A DNA stretch of 64,000 nt from Collinsella sp. (GCA_031294825.1 JAUMPM010000034.1:1-64000); one strand, 5' to 3'. Positions 34,988 to 44,563 are shown, counted from the first letter of the stretch. Notes: generated by a model not told the origin, from the sequence alone. Program-made: numbers and translations.

Positions 34988-35848
34988 ATGAAGCTGAAGA
35001 AGCTTGGCGCATTTGCCGCCACGGGTGCTATGGCGCTCGCCCTTGCTCTGACGGGCTGCGGTTCGTCCAACGCCACCTCTGGTTCTGATGCCGGTTCCAG
35101 CAGCTCTGACGACGCTAAGGTCGAGAAGGTCGACGGCTCCAAGGAGTACGCGCTCGTCAAGGACGGCACGCTGACCGTCGGCACCTCTGCCGAGTACGCG
35201 CCGTTTGAGTACAAGGATGACAACGGCGATTATCAGGGCTTTGACCTTGAGCTCATCAAGGCTATCGGCGACAAGCTGGGCCTGGATGTCGAGTATGTCA
35301 ACAATGACTTTGACACGCTGGTTCCGGGTGTCGCTTCGGGCGCCAAGTATGACGTTTCCATCGCGGCTATCACCGACACGCCCGAGCGTGAGAAGGAAGT
35401 AACTTTCTCTGATTCCTACTACATGGACGATCAGGCTATCGTGACCAAGGTCGATAACACCGACATCACGGCCGACAACTACAGCGAGAAGCTCAACAAC
35501 GCCGACGCTACCATCATCGTCCAGTCTGGCTCGACCGCCGAGGCCTTTGCCCAGGAGAACTTCCCCAAGGCCAAGATCGTCCCCTACAAGGACGCCACCG
35601 AGTGCTTCAGCGCCCTGCAGTCCGATAAGGGCGACGCCGTAGTCACCAACCGCTCCGTTGCCAGCCAGCTGACCGCCGAGCAGTTCAACACCTGCCAGAC
35701 CATCAAGCAGATCAGCACCGGCGAGGAGTACGCCATCGCCATCAACCAGGGCAACACCAAGCTCAAGGACGACATCAACCAGGCCATCAAGGACCTGACC
35801 GACGACGGTACCGTCGACGCCCTCATGGCTAAGTACAATATCAAGTAA
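34988..35848 (+). CDS. Amino-acid ABC transporter substrate-binding lipoprotein
   Basis: A 286-aa lipoprotein with lipobox LALTGC (Cys at residue 21), a Ser/Asp-rich linker and a family 3 solute-binding fold (TVGTSAEYAPFEYKD; YQGFDLELIKAIG; AITDTPEREKEVTFSDSYY). It captures a polar amino acid for the permease encoded next. Start ATG follows GAAGGAG. A hairpin after it should raise its expression over the permease. Confidence 0.93.
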   Translation: MKLKKLGAFAATGAMALALALTGCGSSNATSGSDAGSSSSDDAKVEKVDGSKEYALVKDGTLTVGTSAEYAPFEYKDDNGDYQGFDLELIKAIGDKLGLDVEYVNNDFDTLVPGVASGAKYDVSIAAITDTPEREKEVTFSDSYYMDDQAIVTKVDNTDITADNYSEKLNNADATIIVQSGSTAEAFAQENFPKAKIVPYKDATECFSALQSDKGDAVVTNRSVASQLTAEQFNTCQTIKQISTGEEYAIAINQGNTKLKDDINQAIKDLTDDGTVDALMAKYNIK

Positions 35849-35869
35849 AATAACTACTTGATTGCGCGC

Positions 35870-35902
35870 GGGCCCTTTCCGTTTTGGCGGAAAGGGCCTT
35901 TG
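35870..35902 (+). terminator. Intra-operon hairpin after the binding protein gene
   Basis: GGGCCCTTTCCG/CGGAAAGGGCC stem and a short T-tract. Typical partial terminator between binding protein and permease. Confidence 0.7.
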
Positions 35903-35966
35903 CGCTTCTCTTGACGGAGAGCGTTTCCGTCTCGTTTTGCCGGCAACTTCTACGATAGGAGCCACC

Positions 35967-37328
35967 TTGTCTCGACTGAACAAAGGGGCCGCGGAGCAGC
36001 GTTTTCCACTGCCCTCGATGCTCCAAAAGCTGGCCTGCGTCATGGCCGTGGCGCTCGCGCTGGTGTGTGCGGGGGCATATGCGCCCACGACCGCTCAGGC
36101 GCTTGAGACCGCAAAGATTACCGCCCGACCCAACACCGGTTCGGGCAGCGATGTGGTCGGCGGCACCGAGACGCGCATTACCTGGGAAGTTCAGGCCGAT
36201 GCCGACGAGGAGCTGAGCGGTCTTTCTTTGACGTTTGTCGACGGCACGACGTTTGGTACCGATGACACGCGATTGACGATGCTCTCGGGCGAGGACCTCA
36301 TGGATCGTACGCCCATGAAACCTACGTGCAAGGCTGACGGCCAGACGCTCAAGATTGACTTTGGTGAGACGGCGCCTGCCGGCGGCTATTTCCGCGTCGA
36401 GGTTTACGGCGTGACCTTCCCCGTCGAGGGCGGCGATGAGGCCTTTAGCGGCACCTTCACTTTGGCCGATGGCTCGACCAAGAAGATCTCCAAGATTCCG
36501 TCGGTGGAGATCAAGGGCGTGACGGCCTTCGATAACTTCCTGGCTGACCTTAAAGAGCAGCCGTGGGTCGAGGCGTGGAACTCCAATATGTTCCTGCGCC
36601 TGTTCCTGAACCCGGTCATTTTGGTCCAGAGCCTGCCGATCGTCTTCAAGGGCTTCCTCATGTCGCTTTCGATCGTGCTTGTGGCGTTTCCGCTGGCAAT
36701 TCCCTTCGGTTTCGCCCTGTCGCTCATGCGCATCTCCAAGTCGCGCATCCTGCGCTGCCTCGCCGGCATCTACGTGAATATCATTCGCGGTACGCCGGCG
36801 TTCCTGCAGATCTATATCGCGTTCTTCGGTCTGCCGTTGGCCGGCGTCAAGGTCGATGACTACGTGCTCGGCGTCATCGTCATGGCCATGAATTCGTCTG
36901 CCTATCTGTGTGAGATCTTCCGCGCCGGTATTCAATCGATCCCCAAGGGCCAAAACGAGGCTGCTCGCTCTCTGGGCATGAATGCCTTCCAGACGCTGCT
37001 CTACGTTATGATTCCGCAGACGTTCCGCAATGTTTTGCCTACGCTGACCAGCGAGTTTATCTTGCTTTACAAGGATACGTCGCTGCTTGCCGCCGTGGGT
37101 GTGGTCGAGATCGTCATGAACGCCCGTACCATCGTGGCCACGACGGGCTCCATTACACCGTACGTGGTTGCCGCCCTGTTCTATCTGGTCATCACCCTGC
37201 CGCTCGCTCGCTTGGTGAGCGGTCTTGAGGCGAGGCTTTTGGGCACGACCGAGACCAAGAAGAAGCGTCCCGCCAAGAGCGCCGGACAGGTTGTCGCGAC
37301 GCCCGCCGATCACATCGCCGGTCTGTAA
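35967..37328 (+). CDS. Amino-acid ABC permease with N-terminal ectodomain
   Basis: A 453-aa fusion. A signal peptide-like segment (AVALALVCAGAYAPTTAQA) is followed by about 150 residues of beta-rich extracytoplasmic sequence (TWEVQADADEELSGLSLTFVDG...), then a His/Glu/Gln-type permease domain with about five helices and the EAA loop (QNEAARSLGMNAFQTLLYVMIP). TTG start at 35967 follows TAGGAG. The ectodomain is not part of standard GlnP/HisM permeases, and I do not recognise it. Confidence 0.85.
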   Translation: MSRLNKGAAEQRFPLPSMLQKLACVMAVALALVCAGAYAPTTAQALETAKITARPNTGSGSDVVGGTETRITWEVQADADEELSGLSLTFVDGTTFGTDDTRLTMLSGEDLMDRTPMKPTCKADGQTLKIDFGETAPAGGYFRVEVYGVTFPVEGGDEAFSGTFTLADGSTKKISKIPSVEIKGVTAFDNFLADLKEQPWVEAWNSNMFLRLFLNPVILVQSLPIVFKGFLMSLSIVLVAFPLAIPFGFALSLMRISKSRILRCLAGIYVNIIRGTPAFLQIYIAFFGLPLAGVKVDDYVLGVIVMAMNSSAYLCEIFRAGIQSIPKGQNEAARSLGMNAFQTLLYVMIPQTFRNVLPTLTSEFILLYKDTSLLAAVGVVEIVMNARTIVATTGSITPYVVAALFYLVITLPLARLVSGLEARLLGTTETKKKRPAKSAGQVVATPADHIAGL

Positions 37329-37340
37329 GGAGGTCCTATC

Positions 37341-38093
<753 letters not shown>

Positions 38094-38118
38094 CCACTTT
38101 ATATGACTGACATAGCAG

Positions 38119-38155
38119 AAAACGGGAGCCGGATGTGATCCGGCTCCCGTTTTTG
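38119..38155 (+). terminator. ABC operon terminator
   Basis: AACGGGAGCCGGAT-gtg-ATCCGGCTCCCGTT stem followed by TTTTG; sits between convergent genes. Confidence 0.88.
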
Positions 38156-38210
38156 TTGGGACGCGAATGTGTTTTGGTGCAGAGCGCGTTGCGGGCGGAG
38201 CTCATTGCCG

Positions 38211-38630
38211 CTAGGCGAGCTCGGCTCCAAGGGCGCGGCAGGCCGCCTCGCCCTCATCGTCGGGCGCATCGTAGCAAATGACGGAATCGACGACGTTGAC
38301 GCCCGCCTCGTCGGCATCGGCCTTCCAGTTGTCCATCCACTCGCCCTCGGCCCACGAATAGGAACCAAAGAGGATGACCTTCTTGTCGCCGAGGGCTTCC
38401 TTGACCTCATCCCACATGGGCTGGAACTCATCGTATTCAAGCTCCTCGGAGCCCATGGCGGGGCAGCCGAAGGCGATGGCATCATAGTTGGTGGCCTTGT
38501 CGGCAGAGAAGTCGGCGCAGGGGATGACTGCGGCCTCGGCTCCGGCTGACGTCGCGCCCTCGGCGACGAGGTTTGCCATGGCCTCGGTGTTGCCTGTGCC
38601 GCTCCAGTAGACGACGGCGATCTTGCTCAT
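38211..38630 (-). CDS. Flavodoxin
   Basis: A 139-aa FMN electron carrier of the short clostridial type. The phosphate loop is WSGTGNTEAMA, with FMN-stacking region FGSYSWAEGEWM. The start ATG at 38630 is preceded by AAAGGAAGAC. Upstream on the same strand is a DUF3793 gene, a common pairing in anaerobes. Confidence 0.93.
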   Translation of the reverse strand: MSKIAVVYWSGTGNTEAMANLVAEGATSAGAEAAVIPCADFSADKATNYDAIAFGCPAMGSEELEYDEFQPMWDEVKEALGDKKVILFGSYSWAEGEWMDNWKADADEAGVNVVDSVICYDAPDDEGEAACRALGAELA

Positions 38631-38676
38631 ATGTCTTCCTTTCGGTTGTGCGGCGTGCGGCCGCGTTTTGTATGCT

Positions 38677-39381
38677 CTATCGGGTTGCCTGGACAAGTTG
38701 TCCCAGGGTGCAGCCCTGTTGATAGATGTAGGTAAGGTATTGCGTGCATGCGCGATAGGAATCGAAGGTCGTGAGCGCCTGTTCGACGTTTGTGTATACC
38801 TTCCAGGCGCCAAAGACCTTATAGTTTTCGCCGTGCTGGACGATAAACTGATGGACATCTTCGTAGGGATAGCCCAAAAAATAGCCAATTTCGTGGGGGA
38901 ACTCGCACATGCACCCCGTATCGCAGTGCCTATTTCGCGCGAGTGCGCAGACACTGCCGTCATAGGCGCTTTCTGCGGCATTGCTGCTTGCCAGCGTGAT
39001 GCGCGCGGCGAGATGCACCAGGGATGCGGGCAGGTTGTGGACATCGTAACCTTCGGCGACAAGCGCCGTCGTGGCGCGGGGGTCGGAGAGGTATCGCATG
39101 AGGTCCGCAGGGCGGTACACATAGATGAGCGCTCCGCAGGGGCGCCAGACCAAAACGCTCATATGGATCCCGAGCGGCTGGAGCTCGCGGTTGCATTGGG
39201 CTATGACGGCGAGCAGGCGAGAGCGTCGCTCTTCGATTTGAGCGACGCCGAGTTTTCCGTTTTGGTTGGCGTAAACGCCGGGATAGGTAAAGAGCGAAGC
39301 CGGCTTGATACCTGCGAGCGTAGGGGAGCAGTTGCGCACGACAGCCGTTTGGTATGTTGGGATGTCAATGGTTCGAGTCAC
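38677..39381 (-). CDS. DUF3793-family protein
   Basis: A 234-aa soluble protein. The family core is CMCEFPHEIGYFLGYPYEDVHQF, with conserved Cys/His/Glu residues that suggest a metal or thiol site. GTG start follows AAAGGGG. It precedes the flavodoxin gene by 46 nt. Function is not known; linkage to flavodoxin and iron genes in other anaerobes suggests redox or iron response. Confidence 0.8.
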   Translation of the reverse strand: MTRTIDIPTYQTAVVRNCSPTLAGIKPASLFTYPGVYANQNGKLGVAQIEERRSRLLAVIAQCNRELQPLGIHMSVLVWRPCGALIYVYRPADLMRYLSDPRATTALVAEGYDVHNLPASLVHLAARITLASSNAAESAYDGSVCALARNRHCDTGCMCEFPHEIGYFLGYPYEDVHQFIVQHGENYKVFGAWKVYTNVEQALTTFDSYRACTQYLTYIYQQGCTLGQLVQATR

Positions 39382-39510
39382 GTTGCCCCTTTCGAGCCCT
39401 CACTTGTTAGCCTAGGAAAACTTATACACGAAAGTAAGACATGGTCAACAAAAAAGTTTGAAGAGGGAAACTAATTGACCGAACGGACATGAATTTGGGT
39501 TAAGATGGGG

Positions 39511-39527
39511 ACACCCCATGGGGGTAT
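39511..39527. promoter_or_regulatory. CsoR/CstR-type operator
   Basis: ACACCCCATGGGGGTAT is a G/C-tract palindrome that matches operators of the CsoR/CstR/RcnR family. It lies 30 nt upstream of the HMA-domain gene, overlapping its likely promoter (TAAGAT at 39501). This predicts copper or persulfide control. Confidence 0.6.
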
Positions 39528-39556
39528 CTAGATAGTGCTACTTGAAAGGGGAACGC

Positions 39557-39940
39557 ATGAGTGACTTGCTCAACCCTGCGAATCTCATCGTGCTGGCCGT
39601 CATTGCCGTCGGCATGTTTTTTGGACTGCGTCGCATTGCCGCTTCGACACACGGGAAGAGTTGCTGCAGCGATGGTGCGAGCGGTAAGAAGGCCAAGAAG
39701 GTAGTGGTTGCGGATACCGATCCGTCCCACTACCCCTATAGCGATGAGTTGCTCATCGGCGGCATGAGCTGCGATGGCTGCGCTCAGAATGTGGCCAATG
39801 CCCTCAATGCGCTGAATGGTGTGTGGGCAACGGTGACGTACGCGGACCACACGGCCCGCGTACGCTCCAAGCGGCCGGTCGATCGCGGTGTCCTTGAGGC
39901 GGCCGTGAGAGATGCAGGTTACTACGTCATGACGCTGTAA
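39557..39940 (+). CDS. Membrane-anchored heavy-metal-binding (HMA) protein
   Basis: A 127-aa protein: an N-terminal transmembrane helix (NLIVLAVIAVGMFFGL), a Cys pair (SCCSDG), then an HMA ferredoxin-like domain with GGMSCDGCAQNVANAL (CxxC). It likely binds Cu(I) at the membrane and passes it to an exporter or regulator not seen here. Start ATG follows AAAGGGG. Confidence 0.85.
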   Translation: MSDLLNPANLIVLAVIAVGMFFGLRRIAASTHGKSCCSDGASGKKAKKVVVADTDPSHYPYSDELLIGGMSCDGCAQNVANALNALNGVWATVTYADHTARVRSKRPVDRGVLEAAVRDAGYYVMTL

Positions 39941-39966
39941 GCGCCGCCCTGGATTCGCTTCCTTGG

Positions 39967-40392
39967 CTAGGCCCGTCCGCGCAGTTCGATGTCTTGGATG
40001 TCGTCGAAGTCGATGGCGATATCCCTGAGTTTGAGCAGCTTGAATGCGGGTAACACTTCGTCGAGAATGCCCGTGCGGCTACGATAACCGTACGTATCGT
40101 AATAGGTGACACGCACCAAGTCGCCGCGTTTGAGGTCCTCGAGCTTTCTGGAAAGCACGAGGGCTTTTTCTTCCGTGAGCTCACGTTTTGGCTCGACGGT
40201 GATTTCCTGCTTGCGCACGAGTTCGTAGTATCCCGTGAGGGCGGCAAAGGGCATAAACTGTGCGGCGCGGTTGGCGCGCACGGCACCGTTGGCTGTGAGG
40301 CTGGGGTCGGCGGCGCGGCGTCTGCCCTCGGGGTCCGCCAGGCGCTCGAAGGCGGTCGGCGGGCGCACGGGCTGTTGTTTGGGTTTAGGCAC
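39967..40392 (-). CDS. YolD-like protein
   Basis: A 141-aa protein; FMPFAALTGYYELVRKQE and YRSRTGILDEVLP fit the YolD family, which accompanies Y-family UV-repair polymerases. GTG at 40392 follows GGAGG; it overlaps the polymerase stop by 8 nt, so the two are translationally coupled. Confidence 0.82.
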   Translation of the reverse strand: MPKPKQQPVRPPTAFERLADPEGRRRAADPSLTANGAVRANRAAQFMPFAALTGYYELVRKQEITVEPKRELTEEKALVLSRKLEDLKRGDLVRVTYYDTYGYRSRTGILDEVLPAFKLLKLRDIAIDFDDIQDIELRGRA

Positions 40393-41890
40393 GGTGTCCT
40401 CCAACTTGGTCGTTGCGTTCGCGCGCGGTGGCGCCGGCGGTAAAGCTTAATCCCTTGACCAGGGCGTTCTTGCCGTACTTGCCTTTCACGGCCAGGACGG
40501 CGCGCGCCAGGTCGCGCTCGCGCTCATCGGCCTCGATATCGCTAAACAGATCGATGGTGGCAAATTCCTCGGGTATGAGGTTGCCAAATCCCAGGTTGAT
40601 GCGCTTGACCGGTCGTTTGGGATCGACAGTCTGCGCCCAGAGCTCATCGAAATAGCCCATGATCTTCTTAAACGAATTGGTGCGCTCGGGTAGCTTTCGC
40701 GAGGCGTTGGAGTGCGCAAAGAGTGCGGCATAGCCACCGCGCGGTTTGCCGCCATGCTCTCCCACAAAGATGCCATCGATTGCCTGCGCTTCGCGCACCA
40801 GGCGGCGCCGTTCGTCATCGCGCTGGACGGGCTTGGGAGCACGGGGCGCGAGCTCGGGGCCGGCGGTTGCGGTGGGTTCGATACTCGACGTGCTCGAGCG
40901 CAGATGCCCGCATCCGTCCACATATTGCGCTGTACCGCTGGCGTCAAGGCGGCGTATGTCGGCGCGCTCGCTCGCGTAGCCCACAAAGAGCGAGATGCTG
41001 TCACATACCATGTGCTTATCGACCAAGTCCAGCACGGCACTGTCGACCATCTCGCGCAAGACGGTGTAGGCCTGCTCGTAGGCATAGCCCTTCGAGAGCA
41101 CCTGCCCTGTGGTGGTCGAGGTCGCTTGCGGGCGATAGGCTTGGATATCGGCGATGGTTGTCGGCTCACGCCCGAAGGCGTGGTCGATAAGATATTCGGC
41201 ATTGACACCAAGTTCGTCGTAGAGCAAGTTCTCGTCGAGTGCGGCGACGCCCATCAGGTCGTAGACGCCATACTTTTCGAGTCGGGCTGCCACGCCGGGC
41301 CCGATGCCCCAGATGTCGGTGATGGGACGATGGGGCCAGATCTCCTTGCGAAAGGTCTTGTCGTCGAGTATGCCGATGCGGCTGGGTACGTGCTTGGCGG
41401 TAATGTCGAGTGCCACCTTGGCTTGGAATAGGTTGGGGCCGATGCCAACCGTCGCCGTGATGCCGGTGCGTGCCAGGACCTCGTCGCGCAGCATGCAGGC
41501 GAAGCCTTCAGCGTCGGTATGGTAGAGGTCCAGATAGGGCGTCACGTCGATAAAGCATTCGTCGATGGAATAGACGTGAACGTCTTGCGGACTGACGTAT
41601 TCCAGGTAGATACCGTAAATCTGTGCCGACACCTCCATGTAGTGCTGCATGCGCGGTACGGCCGTGATGTAGTCGATGCCATCGGGAATCTCGAATAGGC
41701 GGCAGCGATTGTGAATCCCTAAGTCCTTCATGGCCTGGGTAATGGCGAGGCAGATGGTCGTGCGCCCGCGCGATTCGTCGGCAACGACCAGGTTGGTGGT
41801 GAGCGGATCGAGCCCGCGGTCGACGCACTCGACGCTAGCGTAAAACGTCTTGAGGTCGATGCAGATATAGGTGTGACGCTCGTGCCCCAT
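40385..41890 (-). CDS. Y-family DNA polymerase (UmuC/DinB-like, UV repair type)
   Basis: A 501-aa translesion polymerase. Catalytic motifs: CIDLKTFYASVEC (first Asp) and HVYSIDECFIDVTPYLD (SIDE-type Asp-Glu). The HhH motif WGIGPGVAARLEKYGV and the little-finger domain follow. The ATG at 41890 follows GGGAGG. Two LexA boxes directly upstream predict SOS induction. Confidence 0.93.
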   Translation of the reverse strand: MGHERHTYICIDLKTFYASVECVDRGLDPLTTNLVVADESRGRTTICLAITQAMKDLGIHNRCRLFEIPDGIDYITAVPRMQHYMEVSAQIYGIYLEYVSPQDVHVYSIDECFIDVTPYLDLYHTDAEGFACMLRDEVLARTGITATVGIGPNLFQAKVALDITAKHVPSRIGILDDKTFRKEIWPHRPITDIWGIGPGVAARLEKYGVYDLMGVAALDENLLYDELGVNAEYLIDHAFGREPTTIADIQAYRPQATSTTTGQVLSKGYAYEQAYTVLREMVDSAVLDLVDKHMVCDSISLFVGYASERADIRRLDASGTAQYVDGCGHLRSSTSSIEPTATAGPELAPRAPKPVQRDDERRRLVREAQAIDGIFVGEHGGKPRGGYAALFAHSNASRKLPERTNSFKKIMGYFDELWAQTVDPKRPVKRINLGFGNLIPEEFATIDLFSDIEADERERDLARAVLAVKGKYGKNALVKGLSFTAGATARERNDQVGGHRA

Positions 41891-41902
41891 GCGTCCTCCC
41901 AT

Positions 41903-41933
41903 CAAACACATGTTCTTATCGAATACATGTTCG
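41903..41933 (-). promoter_or_regulatory. Two LexA (SOS) boxes upstream of the polymerase
   Basis: CGAATACATGTTCG (41920-41933) and CAAACACATGTTCT (41903-41916), 17 bp apart start to start. Both fit the Gram-positive LexA consensus CGAAC-N4-GTTCG with one or two changes. Confidence 0.78.
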
Positions 41934-41966
41934 ATAATACCCGCTCGACCGGACACCGTCAAAACC

Positions 41967-41988
41967 TGCCCCTTTTTGGCAGGTATGG
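41967..41988. repeat. Short hairpin
   Basis: ACCTGCC-ccttttt-GGCAGGT. It shares the AGGT/ACCTGCC motif with the larger hairpin at 42650 after the next gene. Confidence 0.5.
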
Positions 41989-42111
41989 TCGTGCGGCCGC
42001 ATCGGGTTTTAACGCAGCTCTAAAGAGTGCGAAACAGCTCGGAAAACCTCGCTTCGTAGCATGAGCCTAACAATCGATACCACCATAAAGCACGGAAGGG
42101 TTATGGGGATA

Positions 42112-42636
42112 ATGGTCAACTATGGGTTTGGTATGCCGACACGCCTTGTTGCGGATGGAGACGTGGCTCGCTGGTGCGGGCGATTGGTCGCTCACTACGG
42201 CGGCACCAAGGCGCTGGTCGTGCTGGGCGGCGACAAGCATACGCGCGATGAGCTTGTCTCGGCGGCACTCGGCTCGCTTGATCGAGCCCTACTCGAGCGT
42301 GTACTTTTTCGTTGCGGCTCGGTTGAGGGCGATGGGGGAGACGAGCTGATCGACGAAGCCGTGGCCCTGGCGACCGACGAAGGCGTGGACTTTGTCCTGG
42401 CGATTGGCGATGCCGATACTGCCGGCTTTGCGCGCGAACTCGCCCGTCGCATGGCGGCGCTCGATGCCGGCGAGGACGGTTTTGTCCCTTATGGATGTAT
42501 TGTCTCGGAGGGCAAGGTGCCTGCCGTCGTAGGGGCCGGCGAGGTTCCCGTTTTTGCCATTATCGCTCCCGAACTGCTTGAGGGCATTGGGTCTCCTCTG
42601 CGTGAGCTGCTCGGCAGCGTATGCGCCGCGGCCTAG
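42112..42636 (+). CDS. Truncated iron-alcohol-dehydrogenase-like protein
   Basis: A 174-aa protein resembling only the N-terminal nucleotide-binding half of Fe-dependent alcohol dehydrogenases: NYGFGMPTRLVADGDVA, KALVVLGGDKHTRDELV, and DFVLAIGDADTAGFARELA where active enzymes have a GGGS-x-x-D loop. The iron-binding C-terminal domain is missing. The ATG at 42112 follows GGGGAT; ATGs at 42103 and 42061 are in frame. It may be a gene remnant or a repurposed Rossmann protein. The frame is uninterrupted. Confidence 0.65.
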   Translation: MVNYGFGMPTRLVADGDVARWCGRLVAHYGGTKALVVLGGDKHTRDELVSAALGSLDRALLERVLFRCGSVEGDGGDELIDEAVALATDEGVDFVLAIGDADTAGFARELARRMAALDAGEDGFVPYGCIVSEGKVPAVVGAGEVPVFAIIAPELLEGIGSPLRELLGSVCAAA

Positions 42637-42649
42637 TACCTGCCAGGAA

Positions 42650-42705
42650 GGGACAGGTTAATTTTGGTAGGTAAAGCGTTTGACCTGCCAAAATAAACCT
42701 GTCCC
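42650..42705. repeat. Long inverted repeat before pgi
   Basis: GGGACAGGTTAATTTTGG... (42650-42672) pairs with 42683-42705, 21 of 23 positions, around a 10-nt loop. Flanking ACCTGCCA and TTTGGTCGGT extend it partly. No T-run. Confidence 0.75.
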
Positions 42706-42835
42706 TATTTGGTCGGTTGCCGTTTGGGGGCCGATTGGCAACGCTCGCTGATTATAGTCTTGACCTGCGCTAGAATAGCGACATCTGAATGTCCGGGCGC
42801 ATGGAGGCGTGCGCCCGTATGCTGAGGAGGACTCT

Positions 42836-44530
42836 ATGGCAACTGTTGCCGCACCTATCGATGCTACGTCGACTGCCGCTTGGAAGGCACTCGAGGCCCA
42901 TCAGGAGAAGCTCGAGGCCGAGGGTATCGACCTCAAGGCCTGGTTCGCCGCCGATGCCGAGCGCGTGAACAAGCTGAGCTTTGACGCCGGTGACCTGCAC
43001 TTCGATCTGTCGAAGAACCTGGTGACCGATGAGACCGTCAAGCTGCTGTGCGATCTTGCCCGCGAGGTGAAGCTCGAGGAGCGCCGCGACGCCATGTTCT
43101 CCGGCGAGCACATCAACACCACCGAGGACCGCGCCGTCCTGCACACCGCGCTGCGCCGCCCGGCAAGCGAGAAGGGCCAGCTCATCGTCGACGGCCAGGA
43201 TGTCGTCGCCGACGTGCACGAGGTTCTCGACCGCATGTATGCCTTCGCCGAGCGCGTGCGCTCTGGTGAGTGGAAGGGCGTAACCGGCAAAAAGATCGAG
43301 CACCTGGTGTCCATCGGCATCGGTGGCTCCGACCTGGGCCCGGTCATGGCTTACGAGGCTCTGCGTCCCTATGCCGACGCCGGTATCGACTGCCGCTATA
43401 TCTCCAACATCGACCCCAACGACCAGGGCGAGAAGCTTAAGGGTCTGGATCCCGAGACCACGCTCGTGATCATCGTCTCCAAGACCTTCACCACGCTCGA
43501 GACCCTCACCAACGCCCGCGAGGTTAAGACCTGGATGCTCGAGCAGCTCAAGGCCCAGGGCGCCATCGACGGTTCCGATGAGCAGAACGCCGAGGCCGTG
43601 GCCAAGCACTTCGTCGCCGTCTCCACCGCACTCGAGAAGGTTGAGGCCTTCGGTATCGACCCCGCCAACGCCTTCGGCTTCTGGAACTGGGTCGGCGGCC
43701 GCTACTCCGTCGACTCCGCCGTGGGCCTGTCGCTGATCGTCGTGCTCGGCCCCGAGCGCTTCCAGCAGTTCCTCGAGGGTTTCCACGCTATCGACGAGTA
43801 CTTCTGCAGCACGCCGCTCGAGAACAATGCCGTTGCGCTGATGGGCCTGCTCAATGTCTGGTACGTCAACTTCTTCGGTTCCAAGAGCCACGCCGTGCTG
43901 CCGTACTGCCAGTACCTGCATCGTTTCCCGGCCTACCTGCAGCAGCTCACCATGGAGTCCAACGGCAAGCATGTCCGCTGGGACGGCAGCGCCGTGACCT
44001 CCGACACCGGTGAGATCTTCTGGGGCGAGCCCGGTACCAACGGCCAGCATGCCTTCTACCAGCTGCTGCACCAGGGCACCGTGGTGGTTCCGGCCGATTT
44101 CATTGCCTTCGCCAATACTGCCAACCCTGCGACCGATAGCGGTCAGGACGTGCACGAGCTGTTCCTGGGCAACTTCCTGGCCCAGACCAAGGCGCTCGCC
44201 TTTGGTAAGACGGCCGACGAAGTTCGTGCCGAGGGCACGCCCGAGCAGATCGTCCCGGCCCGCTGCTTTGAGGGCAACCGCCCGACGACCTCGATCTTCG
44301 GCGACACGCTGACCCCGTTCGCACTCGGCGAGCTCATCGCCCTGTACGAGCACATCACGTTTGTCGAGGGCACGGTCTGGGGCATCGACTCTTACGACCA
44401 GTGGGGCGTTGAGCTGGGCAAGCAGCTTGCCAAGCAGATCACCCCGGCCTTCCACGACGATGCCGCCAAGGCCGAGCAGGACGCTTCGACCCAGGCGCTC
44501 ATCGAGTTCTATCGCGCGCATCGCAAGTAG
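42836..44530 (+). CDS. pgi: Glucose-6-phosphate isomerase
   Basis: A 564-aa enzyme interconverting glucose-6-P and fructose-6-P. Signatures: VSIGIGGSDLGPVMAYEAL, VIIVSKTFTTLETLTNA, FFGSKSHAVLPYCQYL, and GVELGKQLAKQI near the C-terminus. Start ATG follows GAGGAGG. The last 30 nt, coding IEFYRAHRK and the stop, are repeated at 48005, so the gene end serves as the attachment site of the following element. Confidence 0.95.
   Translation: MATVAAPIDATSTAAWKALEAHQEKLEAEGIDLKAWFAADAERVNKLSFDAGDLHFDLSKNLVTDETVKLLCDLAREVKLEERRDAMFSGEHINTTEDRAVLHTALRRPASEKGQLIVDGQDVVADVHEVLDRMYAFAERVRSGEWKGVTGKKIEHLVSIGIGGSDLGPVMAYEALRPYADAGIDCRYISNIDPNDQGEKLKGLDPETTLVIIVSKTFTTLETLTNAREVKTWMLEQLKAQGAIDGSDEQNAEAVAKHFVAVSTALEKVEAFGIDPANAFGFWNWVGGRYSVDSAVGLSLIVVLGPERFQQFLEGFHAIDEYFCSTPLENNAVALMGLLNVWYVNFFGSKSHAVLPYCQYLHRFPAYLQQLTMESNGKHVRWDGSAVTSDTGEIFWGEPGTNGQHAFYQLLHQGTVVVPADFIAFANTANPATDSGQDVHELFLGNFLAQTKALAFGKTADEVRAEGTPEQIVPARCFEGNRPTTSIFGDTLTPFALGELIALYEHITFVEGTVWGIDSYDQWGVELGKQLAKQITPAFHDDAAKAEQDASTQALIEFYRAHRK
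44501..44530 (+). repeat. Putative attL (pgi 3' end)
   Basis: The 30 nt coding IEFYRAHRK-stop match 48005-48034 at 27 positions. All three differences are synonymous third-codon changes. Sequence upstream of the repeat differs between the two sites, as expected at an integration junction. Confidence 0.75.
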
Positions 44531-44563
44531 TCGCTGCTGTTAACGCATCGCGCCTTATAGTCA

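Noticed and set aside
42061..42111. Upstream start for the alcohol-dehydrogenase-like gene
   Set aside because: No ribosome binding site precedes 42061; the family start and a GGGGAT signal favour 42112.
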